From Antedon mediterranea (lineage: Eukaryota; Echinodermata; Crinoidea; Comatulida; Antedonidae): DNA of 60,000 nucleotides. The stretch's first letter is position 1. Every line of letters begins with the position of its first letter. Under the pieces are notes generated by a model. The model ran no database searches and was not told the DNA's origin. It saw only the letters and a program-made list of their open reading frames with translations. The DNA is taken from assembly GCF_964355755.1 (NCBI RefSeq), contig NC_092672.1, positions 1,180,001 to 1,240,000 on the forward strand, in the 5' to 3' direction. The position numbers were made by a program, and so were the translations under genes. Shown piece by piece: positions 1-10,607 of this stretch.

Positions 1-1609
1 TCCATGCCATAAAGTTGCATAATTAGATGTATGAAATGCCCATCAGATTGTATACCTGGACTAATGTGATCAATGAACATTCTAATCGAGGTAGATATTT
101 TCTGCATATACTTCTTTAGTTTTAAATCATTGCTTGCCGTGTGATTAATTAATGCATTTACCACAGAAATCTCATGTTGTTTTTTAATACTGTGTAAATT
201 ACTTGGTAGAGAGCGACATGTTGACAAATTGTTAGTTATCCAATGCTTTAAAAATGTATCAGCTTTATCTCCAAGAAAACCAATTGCAAACTCTCTCGCC
301 ATCTTTAAATACTCACTTTCTCTTATTATTTCCCATTCAGTATCATCCAATGGTGTAAGTAATCTTACGTCTTCTGAGCATTCATTCTCCATACCTTCAC
401 TTTCACATAATTTGCACAAGTAAAATCCTACCAATGACTCTACTATTAACTTGTGTGGAGGCATATACATGCTTTCAAAGTTAGATTTTGAAATTGGTGC
501 TTCTTCATAAACAAATCCTAGTTTTAGGGCCATGTCAACCAAATCTTTGTTTAATTGTTCATCATACAAATGTTTTTTATTTATTGAAAGTTGATTTACT
601 TTTAGGCTATTATACATACATTTTCCCAACAGAATCATAGCATTTACATACTTTGCTGGAGTGTCTTCAAATTTAGAAAGCTTCGAAAATTGTTTTTGTT
701 TGTTATTAAATTGATTTAAAATACTACGAAATATTTCTTTAAAAAGGTCAGCCTTATCTGTAGGAAGACTTTCACTATCTTCCCACAGTAAACAGATTGA
801 AAGAAGTAACATTGGATTTTTGCACAATGAATATGCTTCTGGATGTTTTTTCTCATCCAAAGAAGTGCCAATATCCAATTCTTTTCTAAGGGATTTTCCC
901 AATTCTGGTCTGTCAAAATACTGGAAGTGTTTGTCAATGTACTTTCCTATGCTCTCTTCATTAAATCCCTTAACCTTTACATGTACATCACATGCTTTTA
1001 TGAAGTCGTCTATGTTTTCTGATCGTGAGGTAAGTATCACAGTACTGTTTTCTAAGTTTTTCTTTTCGAAAACTATGATTATGTTTGGATTATTAAATCT
1101 TAATTCATCTAATCCGTCTAATAGACATACAATTTTATCGTCATGGCGTATCAGAAATTCGTGAATTAACTTTGAATTTTGTGGAAGATGTGTGAGCATG
1201 CTGAAATTTTTCATATCAATTTGCTTTACAATTAAATCTAATATGTCATCATCTGTTTTAAAGTCTTTTACACTTAAAAAAAATACAATTTTACCTTCAA
1301 ATACCTTAATTGATTGACCAGGCGTAGCCCAGTTGTTTGACAAATGCCTTAATATGGTAGTTTTACCTATTCCACCCTCGCCATCAATAAGAGCTCTACA
1401 TCCAGATGTGGAGCTGATTATATCTATCACTTCCTCTAGTGTTGTTTGTTTGCTTCCTTTATTGTTTTCAGTTTTCTTCAGTAGTTCCATATCGGTAAAC
1501 ATCTGCGAAATGTCAACTTTGTATTTATCACGCATCAGCGCTGGTGTAAATATACTAGCCTGACTACACAGCTTTCGTTGTTTTTGAAGCAGATATTCTT
1601 CAATCTTTT
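1..1609 (-). CDS. NACHT ATPase exon of the NLR gene (partial)
   Basis: This is a large exon, open from the acceptor at 1610-1611 to the left edge with no stop. N-terminal to the P-loop lies the usual NLR lead-in (TPALMRDKY and ISQMFTDMELL), then Walker A at 1356-1382, Walker B at 1104-1124, a sensor-like STVILTSRSE, and the winged-helix and helical-domain region (NPMLLLSICLLWE). NACHT ATPases switch oligomeric state on ATP or dATP binding. No frameshift or stop is visible, so the gene appears intact in this window. Confidence 0.9.
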
Positions 1610-3676
1610 CTAAATTCCAAGAAAATTATAAGAAAGATATTTAGTTTAAAATCCTAATTGTATTTAATAAAAACCTTGAAATTTGCAATTTATTTATTTA
1701 CAATACTGTGTAGTGTTGGCGTATATAAATAATATAGAGGGCGACAAACACAATTTAATATCAATCAGACAGATAACATTGTTTGAAACATGGGTATTGA
1801 TCGGCGGTCAGAATTATGAGCAAGAATTGCGGAGTGCGCAGGTTGTTGTAGGTTTCGAGCCTTCTTTTTTAGTATGGTAAAATATGTTTTTTTTTCTGAA
1901 TAACAATATACAGAATTACACCTGTACAGTAAGGCATAGCCTACTCTGTGTTTTTCTATATCATATCAGACTCATGCTAAAACAATTAATTTACTTTTAA
2001 AATAAAGAAGTGTAAACATTATTTAAAAATTTGCCATTTATCTTGATTAACTGATAACTAATGGAGGACCTGTTTGTAAAACAGGATGGTATGGCTGAAT
2101 TCCTAATATTAAACTCATAAATTAACATACAGTACGCGCATTTATTGCCATGAAGACATTATAGAGGGCGGCAAACAAAATATATCACTAATCAGGAAAC
2201 TTCAATTTAAAACAATAAACTAAATATGTTTGTAACGTTTAATCAAACAAAACAATCTATTGACAACAATAAGAACATTATGTCACCAATAATACTAGTG
2301 TATTGTCATTATTTCTGATAATGTTATATATTGAAAACAATATAGTAATATAAAATAACCACAGTATCAAATTCAGTAGTTACGGTACACTAAATCGAAA
2401 GTGGTCAGCAGGCCAAGATGAAAACTGTAAATTTGAACTGAAAATGGTAAAGCAACCAATTATTTGTTTCTTTTTATTTAATGGTGGAAAACAAAATACT
2501 ATACTATACTATATTTAAATACTCAAAGTAATTTTAATACCATCTGATTTTTATAGTAGTTTTTATTGTATTCTTCAATAATACAATGTATGCCTGGAGT
2601 GCCGCGCCAGCTTACCTGTGTCTGATTTAACCTCTTTTCGCATAACCCCTTTTGCACTAGTGGTCTGCACCTCTAAATTAAGAGCAAGAAATGTTATGAT
2701 ATTATATCTCTGAATAATCAGGATAGGAAACATAAATTCATATTAACGTGTTACAGTTAATTCAATATTTTTTTATAGAGGATAAGCTGAAGTTATTATT
2801 GTTCCCGTTCGTCTGTACTATTTTGTAGTCAAAATTGCAATAAGAAAAGGTTTGCTGAAGACCTATATTTTGTCAGTTGAAAATTTACGAAATCCGAAAA
2901 TGGATGCATCCATTTTATTACTTATTATTTTTTTTGGGTAATATTTGGTTCACCCTTTTATCAACATACCTGTCTGTTTTTGTCCAAGTTGTTGTAGATT
3001 TGGAATAACTTCTTCCCCATTTTCTTCACAAAGTATTTTTCTGTGTTCCAAATCCATTATCATACTCCAAGAATCTTCATAATTCTTTAACGGAATGTTG
3101 TACAGTGCATCGATTCTTTTAACATGATGCTGCATCAGTCCATTTCCGAAGTCTACAAGTTGTAGTCGATAGGGTTTGAATTGTGTAATTTCAATTTCTC
3201 TAGCTTGGTGAAAACATTGTGATAGATGACGAAGGACACCAAACTGCTGGGTTACTTTGATCGTTTCGTTAAGTATCGAGAGGTTGTCTGAACTTAATTG
3301 TTCAGAATCTATTAATTTATGAAGCAAGTTCAATGTGTCATGTGCTTTGTCTATCTTTCCAACTGAAATTAAATCATGGTATAAAACTTTCAGCTGCCTC
3401 AATAGGTTACGTTCATCATACCAAGTTGAAACTCTCATTAAATCAAGATTAAAACTATCCATACCTCCTATGGAATTATAAAAAAAATAAAATAAAACAT
3501 TAGTGAATACGATTTCACTTGCAATCAACTATTCATACCTCCTAAAAATATGGGAGAAAATAGTGAAAATCTTCAAAATCTTTAATCAATGCAACACACC
3601 AAATAATAATAAATAAATAACAAATGTTTAAATGTCTCTTACCTGTTGCCATGTTGTAAATGTTCTTTTTTCATTT
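1..3676 (-). CDS. DED-NACHT NLR-like receptor, 5' part (runs off left edge)
   Basis: Probably a cytosolic nucleotide-binding innate immune receptor. Exons on the minus strand: a short leader 3676-3643, a death-effector-like exon ending at 2970, a 57-nt linker exon 2672-2616, and a NACHT exon from 1609 to the window edge. Introns are GT-AG and every coding junction is phase 1, so the reading frame runs through. The first coding exon resembles a death effector domain (LLRQLKVLYHDL, then LSSDNLSILNETIK). The NACHT exon shows a Walker A (GEGGIGKTT, 1356-1382) and a Walker B (LLDGLDE, 1104-1124), followed by an alpha-helical region typical of NLRs. The sensor region (LRRs or other repeats) would lie left of the window. 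The family is clear; the ligand and the exact start are not. Domain order DED-NACHT is known in echinoderm NLR expansions. Confidence 0.85.
2616..2672 (-). CDS. 57-nt linker exon of the NLR gene
   Basis: This small exon has a good acceptor (ctcttaatttag) and donor (ACAG/gtaagc), and is exactly 19 codons in symmetric phase 1. It reads open between the DED exon and the NACHT exon (GVMRKEVKSDT in the middle). Because it is symmetric it could be skipped without changing the frame: the DED exon also joins the NACHT exon directly in phase. No domain is recognised; it would lengthen the linker between the signalling domain and the ATPase. Confidence 0.65.
2970..3467 (-). CDS. DED-like exon of the NLR gene
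   Basis: This exon encodes the N-terminal adaptor domain. The acceptor is at 3468-3469 (reading ccatag on the minus strand) and the donor follows 2970 (ACAG/gtatgt). The first in-frame ATG in the exon is at 3462 (protein begins MDSFNLD). About 75 residues have the leucine pattern of a DED, with an amphipathic helix, a short loop containing the LSSDNLSIL segment, and a last helix ending GVLRHL. Another roughly 80 residues of helical, uncharacterised sequence follow. Death-fold domains of this sort recruit caspases or adaptors by homotypic contact. Assignment to DED rather than CARD or Death rests on the loop pattern only and needs a profile search. Confidence 0.7.
3643..3676 (-). promoter_or_regulatory. 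Leader exon with a short upstream ATG
   Basis: A 34-nt exon-like segment lies between tttcag and a GTAAGA donor. It contains an ATG at 3674. Joined to the acceptor at 3468 it makes a 14-codon open frame that overlaps and is out of frame with the main ATG at 3462, as in a translation-damping uORF. Joined instead to an acceptor 14 nt further in (GGATAG), the ATG at 3674 becomes the in-frame start, giving MKKEHLQHGN followed by SFNLD. Which junction is used cannot be told from sequence. Confidence 0.5.
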
Positions 3677-6600
3677 CTGAAAAATAGAAATGTAAGGATA
3701 TGATAACAGGGAGTTAGTTTAGCTTGCGTTAGTTAAAATAAGAAAAAATGTTTGCGACCAATAGTTTATATTGATTTTTAGAATCGAGATTCTAACTGGT
3801 CAATTACATAAATTATATAATCGCTGTTGATATTACTCACAGTGTGCTGAGTAATAATATTACACGCTTCTTTAATACAGTTGTATGTTGCCTTTAAGTG
3901 GATAGGTGAATGTTTCTTGCTTTGTTGAATGATCATTTATTTCTAACCGTTGAATAGCCTTGTGAAATCAAAAATAAAATCATTATCAAATTGTGGGGTA
4001 ACAACCATGTTTAGCTATAAGAATGTTTGTCAAGCGTCAATAGTAAAAGTAAAAGGAAGGATTGGCGCCAAGTCAAGTTAGGCCTACATTATTTAATAAT
4101 AATTAAATGTGAAATGTGAAGTAATTGACTAGATTAATTTAAAGTAAACGTGTAAAGAAGACTGGTAACATAACAATGTTATAAATTCTGACGTCATCAA
4201 CCTAAATGCGCCATCATTGAAATTAACAAATACATCAAACATAATAAAACAATAATAATAATAACAACACCTCGGAGTGCAATAAATAATGTAATTGATA
4301 ATAAACGCATGTACATCACACATGTTCAATAGTACCAAGGTGCATATCTATCTTTTTTAAAGCCAAAGATTAAACATAATTCAGTGATATTCTACATAAT
4401 ATCGGTTTTTATATCACTGTTAATGCCACAGTTGTACGTCGTGAGGTGGTTTCCCGAATGATCGTAAAATCAAAACGGTACTGGGTATGACAAACTAGCG
4501 TTCTTGTCACCAACTATAGTCATCCATTCATAGAAGTACTGATGTAGCCTATCTGTAGGCCTACGGTGACCATAGAATGTGACCCGAGACATGACTAACT
4601 ACGACTTTTAGTTGATAGAAGATTGAAAAAATTGTTAAGAAGAGTTGTACTGTATGTGGATGTTTAATGAAATTATGTCAATAATTTTTACACACTAGGC
4701 ATATATATATAGTAATGTTTGTTAGTAAAAATAATTTTGAGTTAATAAGAATAAGATATAAGGAAGAAAAGCAAAGAGACTATGGAGCGGCTATTCCTGA
4801 ATATACAATACTAAGTATCGTAGTTTTAAATTATAAATTTTAGGCGATCTTGTTAAAGGTCAAGTGCCTATAGCCTGCCACGTTTCGATGTTCAATATTA
4901 ATGCCACAGTTGTACAGAACATTCAAGATTACAGCTCACATTGTGCTTCGGAAGTCGAAGTAAAATTTGCAAGTCATATTTGATTGGTATAATAATACAT
5001 ATTGAATATATAATGCATTAACTTACATATTTATAGCTTAAAACTAAACTTGAGAAAATTCTAATAAACTCAGGTGAGGCAGGACCGATCGTTTCAATAC
5101 AGTCGGTGTTTGACGATAATCGTAACAATTTCCACACCCAACAGCAGATTTGGCTGTGACGTCACAAAAACGTTCCAAGGTCTATTCACTTACTACAATG
5201 CATAATTATTCTATAGAGATTTTCTGTAAAATCCATCAACCTATTTTTAGAAATCTATACAGATTTTCAATTTGTAATAATTGTTCATTTCTATATCACA
5301 ATGTTAATAGAAATATGAAATTGAAAAGCAAGTATGGGGTACATTATGAACCTCACATAAGCTTCCAGATGACTTTTATGTTGGTAAATACCTTTTAAGT
5401 TTTAGAAACACTGGCATCTTACTTGATATAAGGACTATAAAGTTAAATTGGTGGAAGATATAATAAGAGCACTCTGAGATCACTGCAAGTATGTTATAAC
5501 AATGCCTTACGTTTGCTGCTGAAGCAGCGTAGAAATTGTAGTGCAAGCATGATGTTTGTCTTAACGTCCCATCCTTTGATGAGTTCATTAAAAAATCTGT
5601 TTTTAGTTGTAAAAATCGTGTGAACGCAAGTAGTAATTTTTTGATCATGGTCATTAATCGGCACATTCTTAATGTGTCAAGAATGCACATACAATGGAAT
5701 GCCTTGTTGCATTGACTTTTTATATATATATTTTTGTTTTTGTTCTATGAGCTCTTAGATTACGATTTTTTTTTCTATTTTGCTATGGATATAATTATTA
5801 TGGCACCATGGTATTCCGAAATAAAAAAAGATGAATGAATGAATGAAGATAAGATAAGATTTAATTAGCTAATTGATTTTTATTTTATACCACTTTTACA
5901 TCGCCGAGAAAACTTGTTTGCGCCTATTGGGAAATTGTATCGATATAATACAATTATGTGAGTCATGTGACACATAATTGATTCTATTCGGACAAAAACA
6001 ATTTTTTATTTATACCGCATTTACATCGCCTAGCAAACTTTTTTGTTTAGTTTCACAACAGTCAACTCTGCGTTTTGTGTCGGTATGGGTGTGTGCGGAT
6101 AAACTTCAGAGTTTTGCTGGACGATGAGGGAGTACTATTTGTCCTTATGACAATTCACAACAGTTACACCATATAAAAGTTATAAAGCATTTATTCGAAT
6201 TTAAAATTGCAGTTTACCACTAGTAATCATGCTATACTGCTAGGGTAGAAAAAAAAAGGATTTCCAGATGATAATGAAACGAGACAGAATAGGTTTCAAC
6301 AATTATTTGGTCGATTTAAGAGAGGTTTGTTCTGTCATAATGAAACAGTCAGTAAGATTTCATGTTATCATTTCTAAGCCACTCTCCTGTATGTACTCAC
6401 TTACACTTTAAAATTTAAAACTACATAAACAATTGGTTTGAAAATAGCTGCATGCATGCATATTATTAGATTATTGGAGTGTCAACTGTACAGGTGTAAG
6501 GACTGAGTCATATTTGCATAAGTTGTCAACCTTCTGTTTTTTTAATCTCCCACAAGCCGTTAAACGAGTAGCAAATATTTATTAGAGATATAACATACAA

Positions 6601-7007
6601 TAGAGGGTGTTACAAAGAAAATCAAATGACAGCAGACAGGCAAGTAAATGTCATACGTATTAGCTCTTTCGGTGCTCAAACCACAATTAAAAGATGGTTA
6701 ATATTGCAGTGAATGGATAAGGCCACGTTGAGAAATAAATGAAACCAATTTATTTTACTTAATTCTTGTATAAAACTAGTAGTCCAGTAAAAATATAGTT
6801 GAACCTAGAACAAATTAATAGATAGAAGTTGAAGTTGTAAAATGGCAGCCATTTTGATTTTATGCAAATTAGGTAATTTATAATGGGCAGATCAGGGTAG
6901 ATTTTGGATATGGTAATATCTACATATAGTTGAGCATATTTCAGCAAAAAAACAAACTGTTGCAATTTGTTTGACTCAACGCCTATTTTTCATCTATTTC
7001 CATATAA
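3677..7007. other. Intergenic, no gene recognised
   Basis: AT-rich sequence with stops in all frames and no exon-like segments supported by family similarity. 5150-5290 is a diverged copy of part of the segmental duplication (compare 7885-8010). 5690-5850 ends with AATAAA followed by repeats of GAAT, as in the 3' tail of a non-LTR retroposon. 5880-6060 holds two imperfect copies of a short segment built around 'tttacatcgcc'. Confidence 0.6.
5690..5850 (+). mobile_element. Possible LINE 3' tail
   Basis: The sequence ends tattccgaaataaaaaaa followed by tandem gatgaatgaatgaatg. A poly(A)-signal-like motif followed by a simple 4-bp repeat is typical of several non-LTR retroposon 3' ends. A similar tail (tattccgaactaaaag then ttgattgattga) is at 55880-55935. 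There is no coding remnant, so the assignment is tentative. Confidence 0.4.
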
Positions 7008-7125
7008 CCCAGCTATTTAAATTGTCGTTATTCCACTCGATTTTATTCTGGATAACTTTTCCTCACTTATCGGACGAAAATAAAGACGATGTTTTCGTGA
7101 GGTGATAGCCAGAATCAACACCCCT

Positions 7126-7275
7126 AAAGCTTGGTTGCCACTAGAATGCAACGCAAGAATGCAAAGACGTACGCGCAAGGCAAGCGAGTTGACCAATCAC
7201 ATGCGACAATTAGTAATCCATCATTGATAGAATTGTGCGCTACGTTGTTCGTTGCGTCCTGTAGGATCCAATCTT
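7126..7275. mobile_element. MITE-1 copy in duplication copy A
   Basis: Begins aaagcttggttgccactag and contains GAGTTGACCAATCACATG and a GTTGCGTCCTGTAG right end. The same insertion is present in copy B at 10707-10855, so it predates the segmental duplication. A further copy is at 31107-31268 in a GPCR intron. Confidence 0.8.
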
Positions 7276-7416
7276 AATTGAAGCTATGCACATTATACGT
7301 TCATTGTCCGTGTTTTCTAGCCCACAGCCCCTCTTCTCCACTTAAATCGAAATGTAAAAATCACCACTATGCAGGAAGTGTGCAGCAACAAATTGATCAA
7401 GAATTTTATTTAAAGG

Positions 7417-7733
7417 TAACTGAAGTATTCATAACTGAAGTATTCATAACTGAAGTATTCATAACTGAAGTATTCATAACTGAAGTATTCATAACTGTAA
7501 GTATTCATAACTGTAAGTATTCATAACTGTAAGTATTCATAACTGAAGTATTCATAACTGAAGTATTCATAACTGAAGTATTCATAACTGTAAGTATTCA
7601 TAACTGTAAGTATTCATAACTGTAAGTATTCATAACTGAAGTATTCATAACTGAAGTATTCATAACTGAAGTATTCATAACTGAAGTATTCATAACTGAA
7701 GTATTCATAACTGAAGTATTCATAACTTACTGT
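7417..7733. repeat. 15/16-bp minisatellite
   Basis: About 20 tandem copies of TATTCATAACTGAAG, with a 16-bp variant TATTCATAACTGTAAG that occurs in two runs of three separated by standard units. Copy B of the duplication has only one unit, so the array expanded in A or contracted in B after duplication. The open frames across it come from the 15-bp period and are not genes. Confidence 0.95.
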
Positions 7734-9707
7734 AAGTAAAATCTGGATTAAACAGTTACATATTGGTTTATTAAGATGGACTTTAAAAAATCTCGGATGG
7801 AAATTCCCCGATACGTTATCTAGCAATTACACACCAACGATTTCTTGAATGACCTTTGATATAAGTTTATGCTTATTTGAATAGAGACTACGTCACAAAA
7901 ACTTGTCCACGGTCCCTGCACTTCATTTCTATAGATACACAGTGCAAGTATTCTATTGAATTTCCTTTTGAAATTCCATAAACTTATTTTTAGAAATGTA
8001 TAGGTGAGATGATTTAAATAACAAAGTAAAACAACTGACTCAAATAACAAGAGGGAACTTACCATATTTAACGTTTCAATCTTTCAAATCATTGATTTGA
8101 CCATCATCAGAAGTGAACCAATAATTCCAAAGGCAGACAATTATAAGTAATTATGCATAAATATGTAAATGAGATATAAACCATTAGCCATACATAGTAT
8201 TACAAAGACAATCAAAACCAAAGGTGCCAAGTAAAAGTCATAATAGCTTAAAACTGGATAGAAGTTGTTATGTGTAGGCCTATCCGACGGTACAGCAAAT
8301 TACTGTGAATTTAAAATAATTTGAATACCCTGCAAGGCCTCAGCTATTAAATAGGACGGCGATGAAAAGTGTTCACTCGCTTATTCTGGAATTTTTAGAA
8401 AACACACCTCAATCCTTACACACAACACGCATCAATTAGCTCAGCAGTATCAGTATTGTATCAATTTAGAAAAATAAAAATTCTATTACAACTGCCGAAG
8501 ACAAGAAGTTAATTTTAACACTTTTTATTTAATGTTATACTGTACAACTATTCAATTATTGATTCGTGTAATTTCATCGTCGATCACCTAATTTAAATGT
8601 CCGGCAAACCAGCCGTACAGTTATAGTTCAAGAACTCACTAGGGTATGTAGTATTCTATGCGTACAGAAGTCAGTTCAATACGATTGAAGAGCGTCTTAA
8701 ATCATAATGCATTAAGTATAGTCTTTGTGATTAACTTAAACATTGAATGTGATAGGCCTTATGTTTGTAGGCCTATAGGTTTTATAAGACACAGATATGT
8801 TGTAGGCTAGTACGCTGCTACCGTACCGTATCACATCCCCTCGCTGCTAGTTTTAGCCTCTTTCTTGATAGTTTACCTGTCCGGATAGCATAACCGTTAC
8901 CGATTGGAATTATGATTAATTGTATTTAATAAAAGATTAATGTGAAATACAGCGGGGATGGTGTTTACGGGTATGTGGATGAGGCGGCTATTGAGAGCGT
9001 TCTCCGCCACCTTAGCCCCACCTTGGATATGGATCTTTAGTTGGCCGGAATTATCCTTGTGATTGTCCGGCTACTTTTTGTTTTCCGTACATAATGCGGA
9101 CAGGGAATTGTAACTAATTACAATTCCTTGATGTGGATAACCATTGTGATTGCCCAGTCTCTTTTTTTCAATCGCCAACCATCACCAAAGTTTTTCTTAT
9201 TGGTTATCCACAATTTATTATGCGGATCCATTGTGATTGTCAGGTTACTTGTTTTTTCCCGCACTTATTGCAGATAAACCTTGTGATTGGTCAGTCTCTT
9301 TTCCTTCAACCAACATTACAAAAGTTATACTTAATTTTCCAAGATTTTTTACGGGCTTTTCTTCTCTAAAACAGAACATTTTGTAACTTTGTCAACTTAT
9401 AAATATATATCTCAAGTTGTGTAGCTACTTGTTTGCCGACGTCTGAGTTGCGCAATGTTAATTACGCTCGATGTATGACATTTTATGATTGGCCGTAATT
9501 TAAAAACTAAAAAGATTTTTTTTAAACCTAATTCAAACAAGAGTCAACTTTCTTTGGAGTAAAAATGACGCGTTCCAGAAAGAATTAGGCGTGGTGTGAA
9601 AATCACGATCTAATGGCTGACGTCACGTTCCCAGATATTTAAGTGCTATTTTAAGAAGAAGATGGTGAGTGTGATGTGTTTTTATATATTAAGGCAAATG
9701 ACAAAAT

Positions 9708-10414
9708 AAGTCGGGAAACGACCGGTGTACAATTACTATGTACGGAAACGACCGGTGTACAATTACTATGTACGGAAACGACCGGTGTACAATTACTATG
9801 TACGGAAACGACCGGTGTACAATTACTATGTACGGAAACGACCGGTGTGCAATTACTATAAGTCGGGAAACGACCGGTGTACAATTACTATGTACGGAAA
9901 CGACCGGTGTACAATTACTATGTACGGAAACGACCGGTGTACAATATGTACGGAAGCGACCGGTGTACAATTACTATGTACGGAAACGACCGGTGTACAA
10001 TTACTATGTACGGAAACGACCGGTGTGCAATTAGTATAAGTCGGGAAACGACCGGTGTAGAATTACTATGTACGGAAACGACCGGTGTACAATTACTATG
10101 TACGGAAGCGACCGGTGTACAATTACTATGTACGGAAACGACCGGTGTACAATTACTATGTACGGAAACGACCGGTGTACAATTATTATGTACGGAAACG
10201 ACCAGTGTACAATTACTATGTCCGGAAACGACCGGTGTGAAATTACTATAAGTCGGGAAACGACCGGTGTACAATTACTATGTACGGAAACGACCGGTGT
10301 ACAATTACTATGTACGGAAGCGACCGGTGTACAATTACTATGTACGGAAACGACCGGTGTACAATTACTATGTACGGAAACGACCGGTGTGCAATTACTA
10401 TAAGTCGGGAAAAG
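9708..10414. repeat. 30-bp satellite array, copy A
   Basis: Tandem 30-bp units with core CGGAAACGACCGGTGTAC followed by AATTACTATGTA. Every four to seven units the array is broken by a 32-bp variant in which GTGTAC becomes GTGTGC (or GTGTGA) and ATGTACGG becomes ATAAGTCGGG. One unit near 9940 is shortened to 26 bp. Long open frames on both strands arise because 30 is a multiple of three; they carry no family signal. Confidence 0.97.
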
Positions 10415-10607
10415 ACTCTTGAGAAGAGAGCTATATTTGGACGTGATCGATAATTAGCTGTCTGTCGTTGCAATGCATAATACAAAATCTGCACAGCAAA
10501 TATATATATTTTTCCACCGCTCTATATAGAAAATACACTTTCCATTACAAGCCGATAATTGTCTTTTGGACACTGCCTCTCTGTTTAGAAAATATAGCGC
10601 CACCTAA

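Larger units (their letters stand above)
7008..10415. repeat. Segmental duplication, copy A
   Basis: About 3.4 kb that matches 10608 onward in the same order and orientation, starting at 'ccagctatttaaattg'. The unique parts are nearly identical (for example 8230-9060 against 11500-12310). Differences are small indels and the sizes of the two minisatellites inside: the 15/16-bp array is about 20 units here and one unit in copy B, while the 30-bp satellite is about 23 units here and about 66 in copy B. No protein-coding gene is recognised inside. Confidence 0.9.

Noticed and set aside
820-1563. Plus-strand open frames over the NLR
   Set aside because: Antisense of the NACHT exon, which carries Walker A and B motifs in the minus frame.
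7278-7826. Small open frames with 5-residue repeats
   Set aside because: Products of the 15-bp minisatellite on both strands.
8430-8480. tRNA-like 'attagctcagcagt' string
   Set aside because: It resembles a D-arm, but no acceptor stem, anticodon arm or T-arm can be folded around it; the copy at 11695 gives the same result.
9651-10494. Many overlapping open frames on both strands with 10-residue repeats
   Set aside because: They are translations of the 30-bp satellite, whose period is divisible by three and lacks stops in several frames. Both strands and several frames are open at once, and there are no splice or start signals or family similarity.
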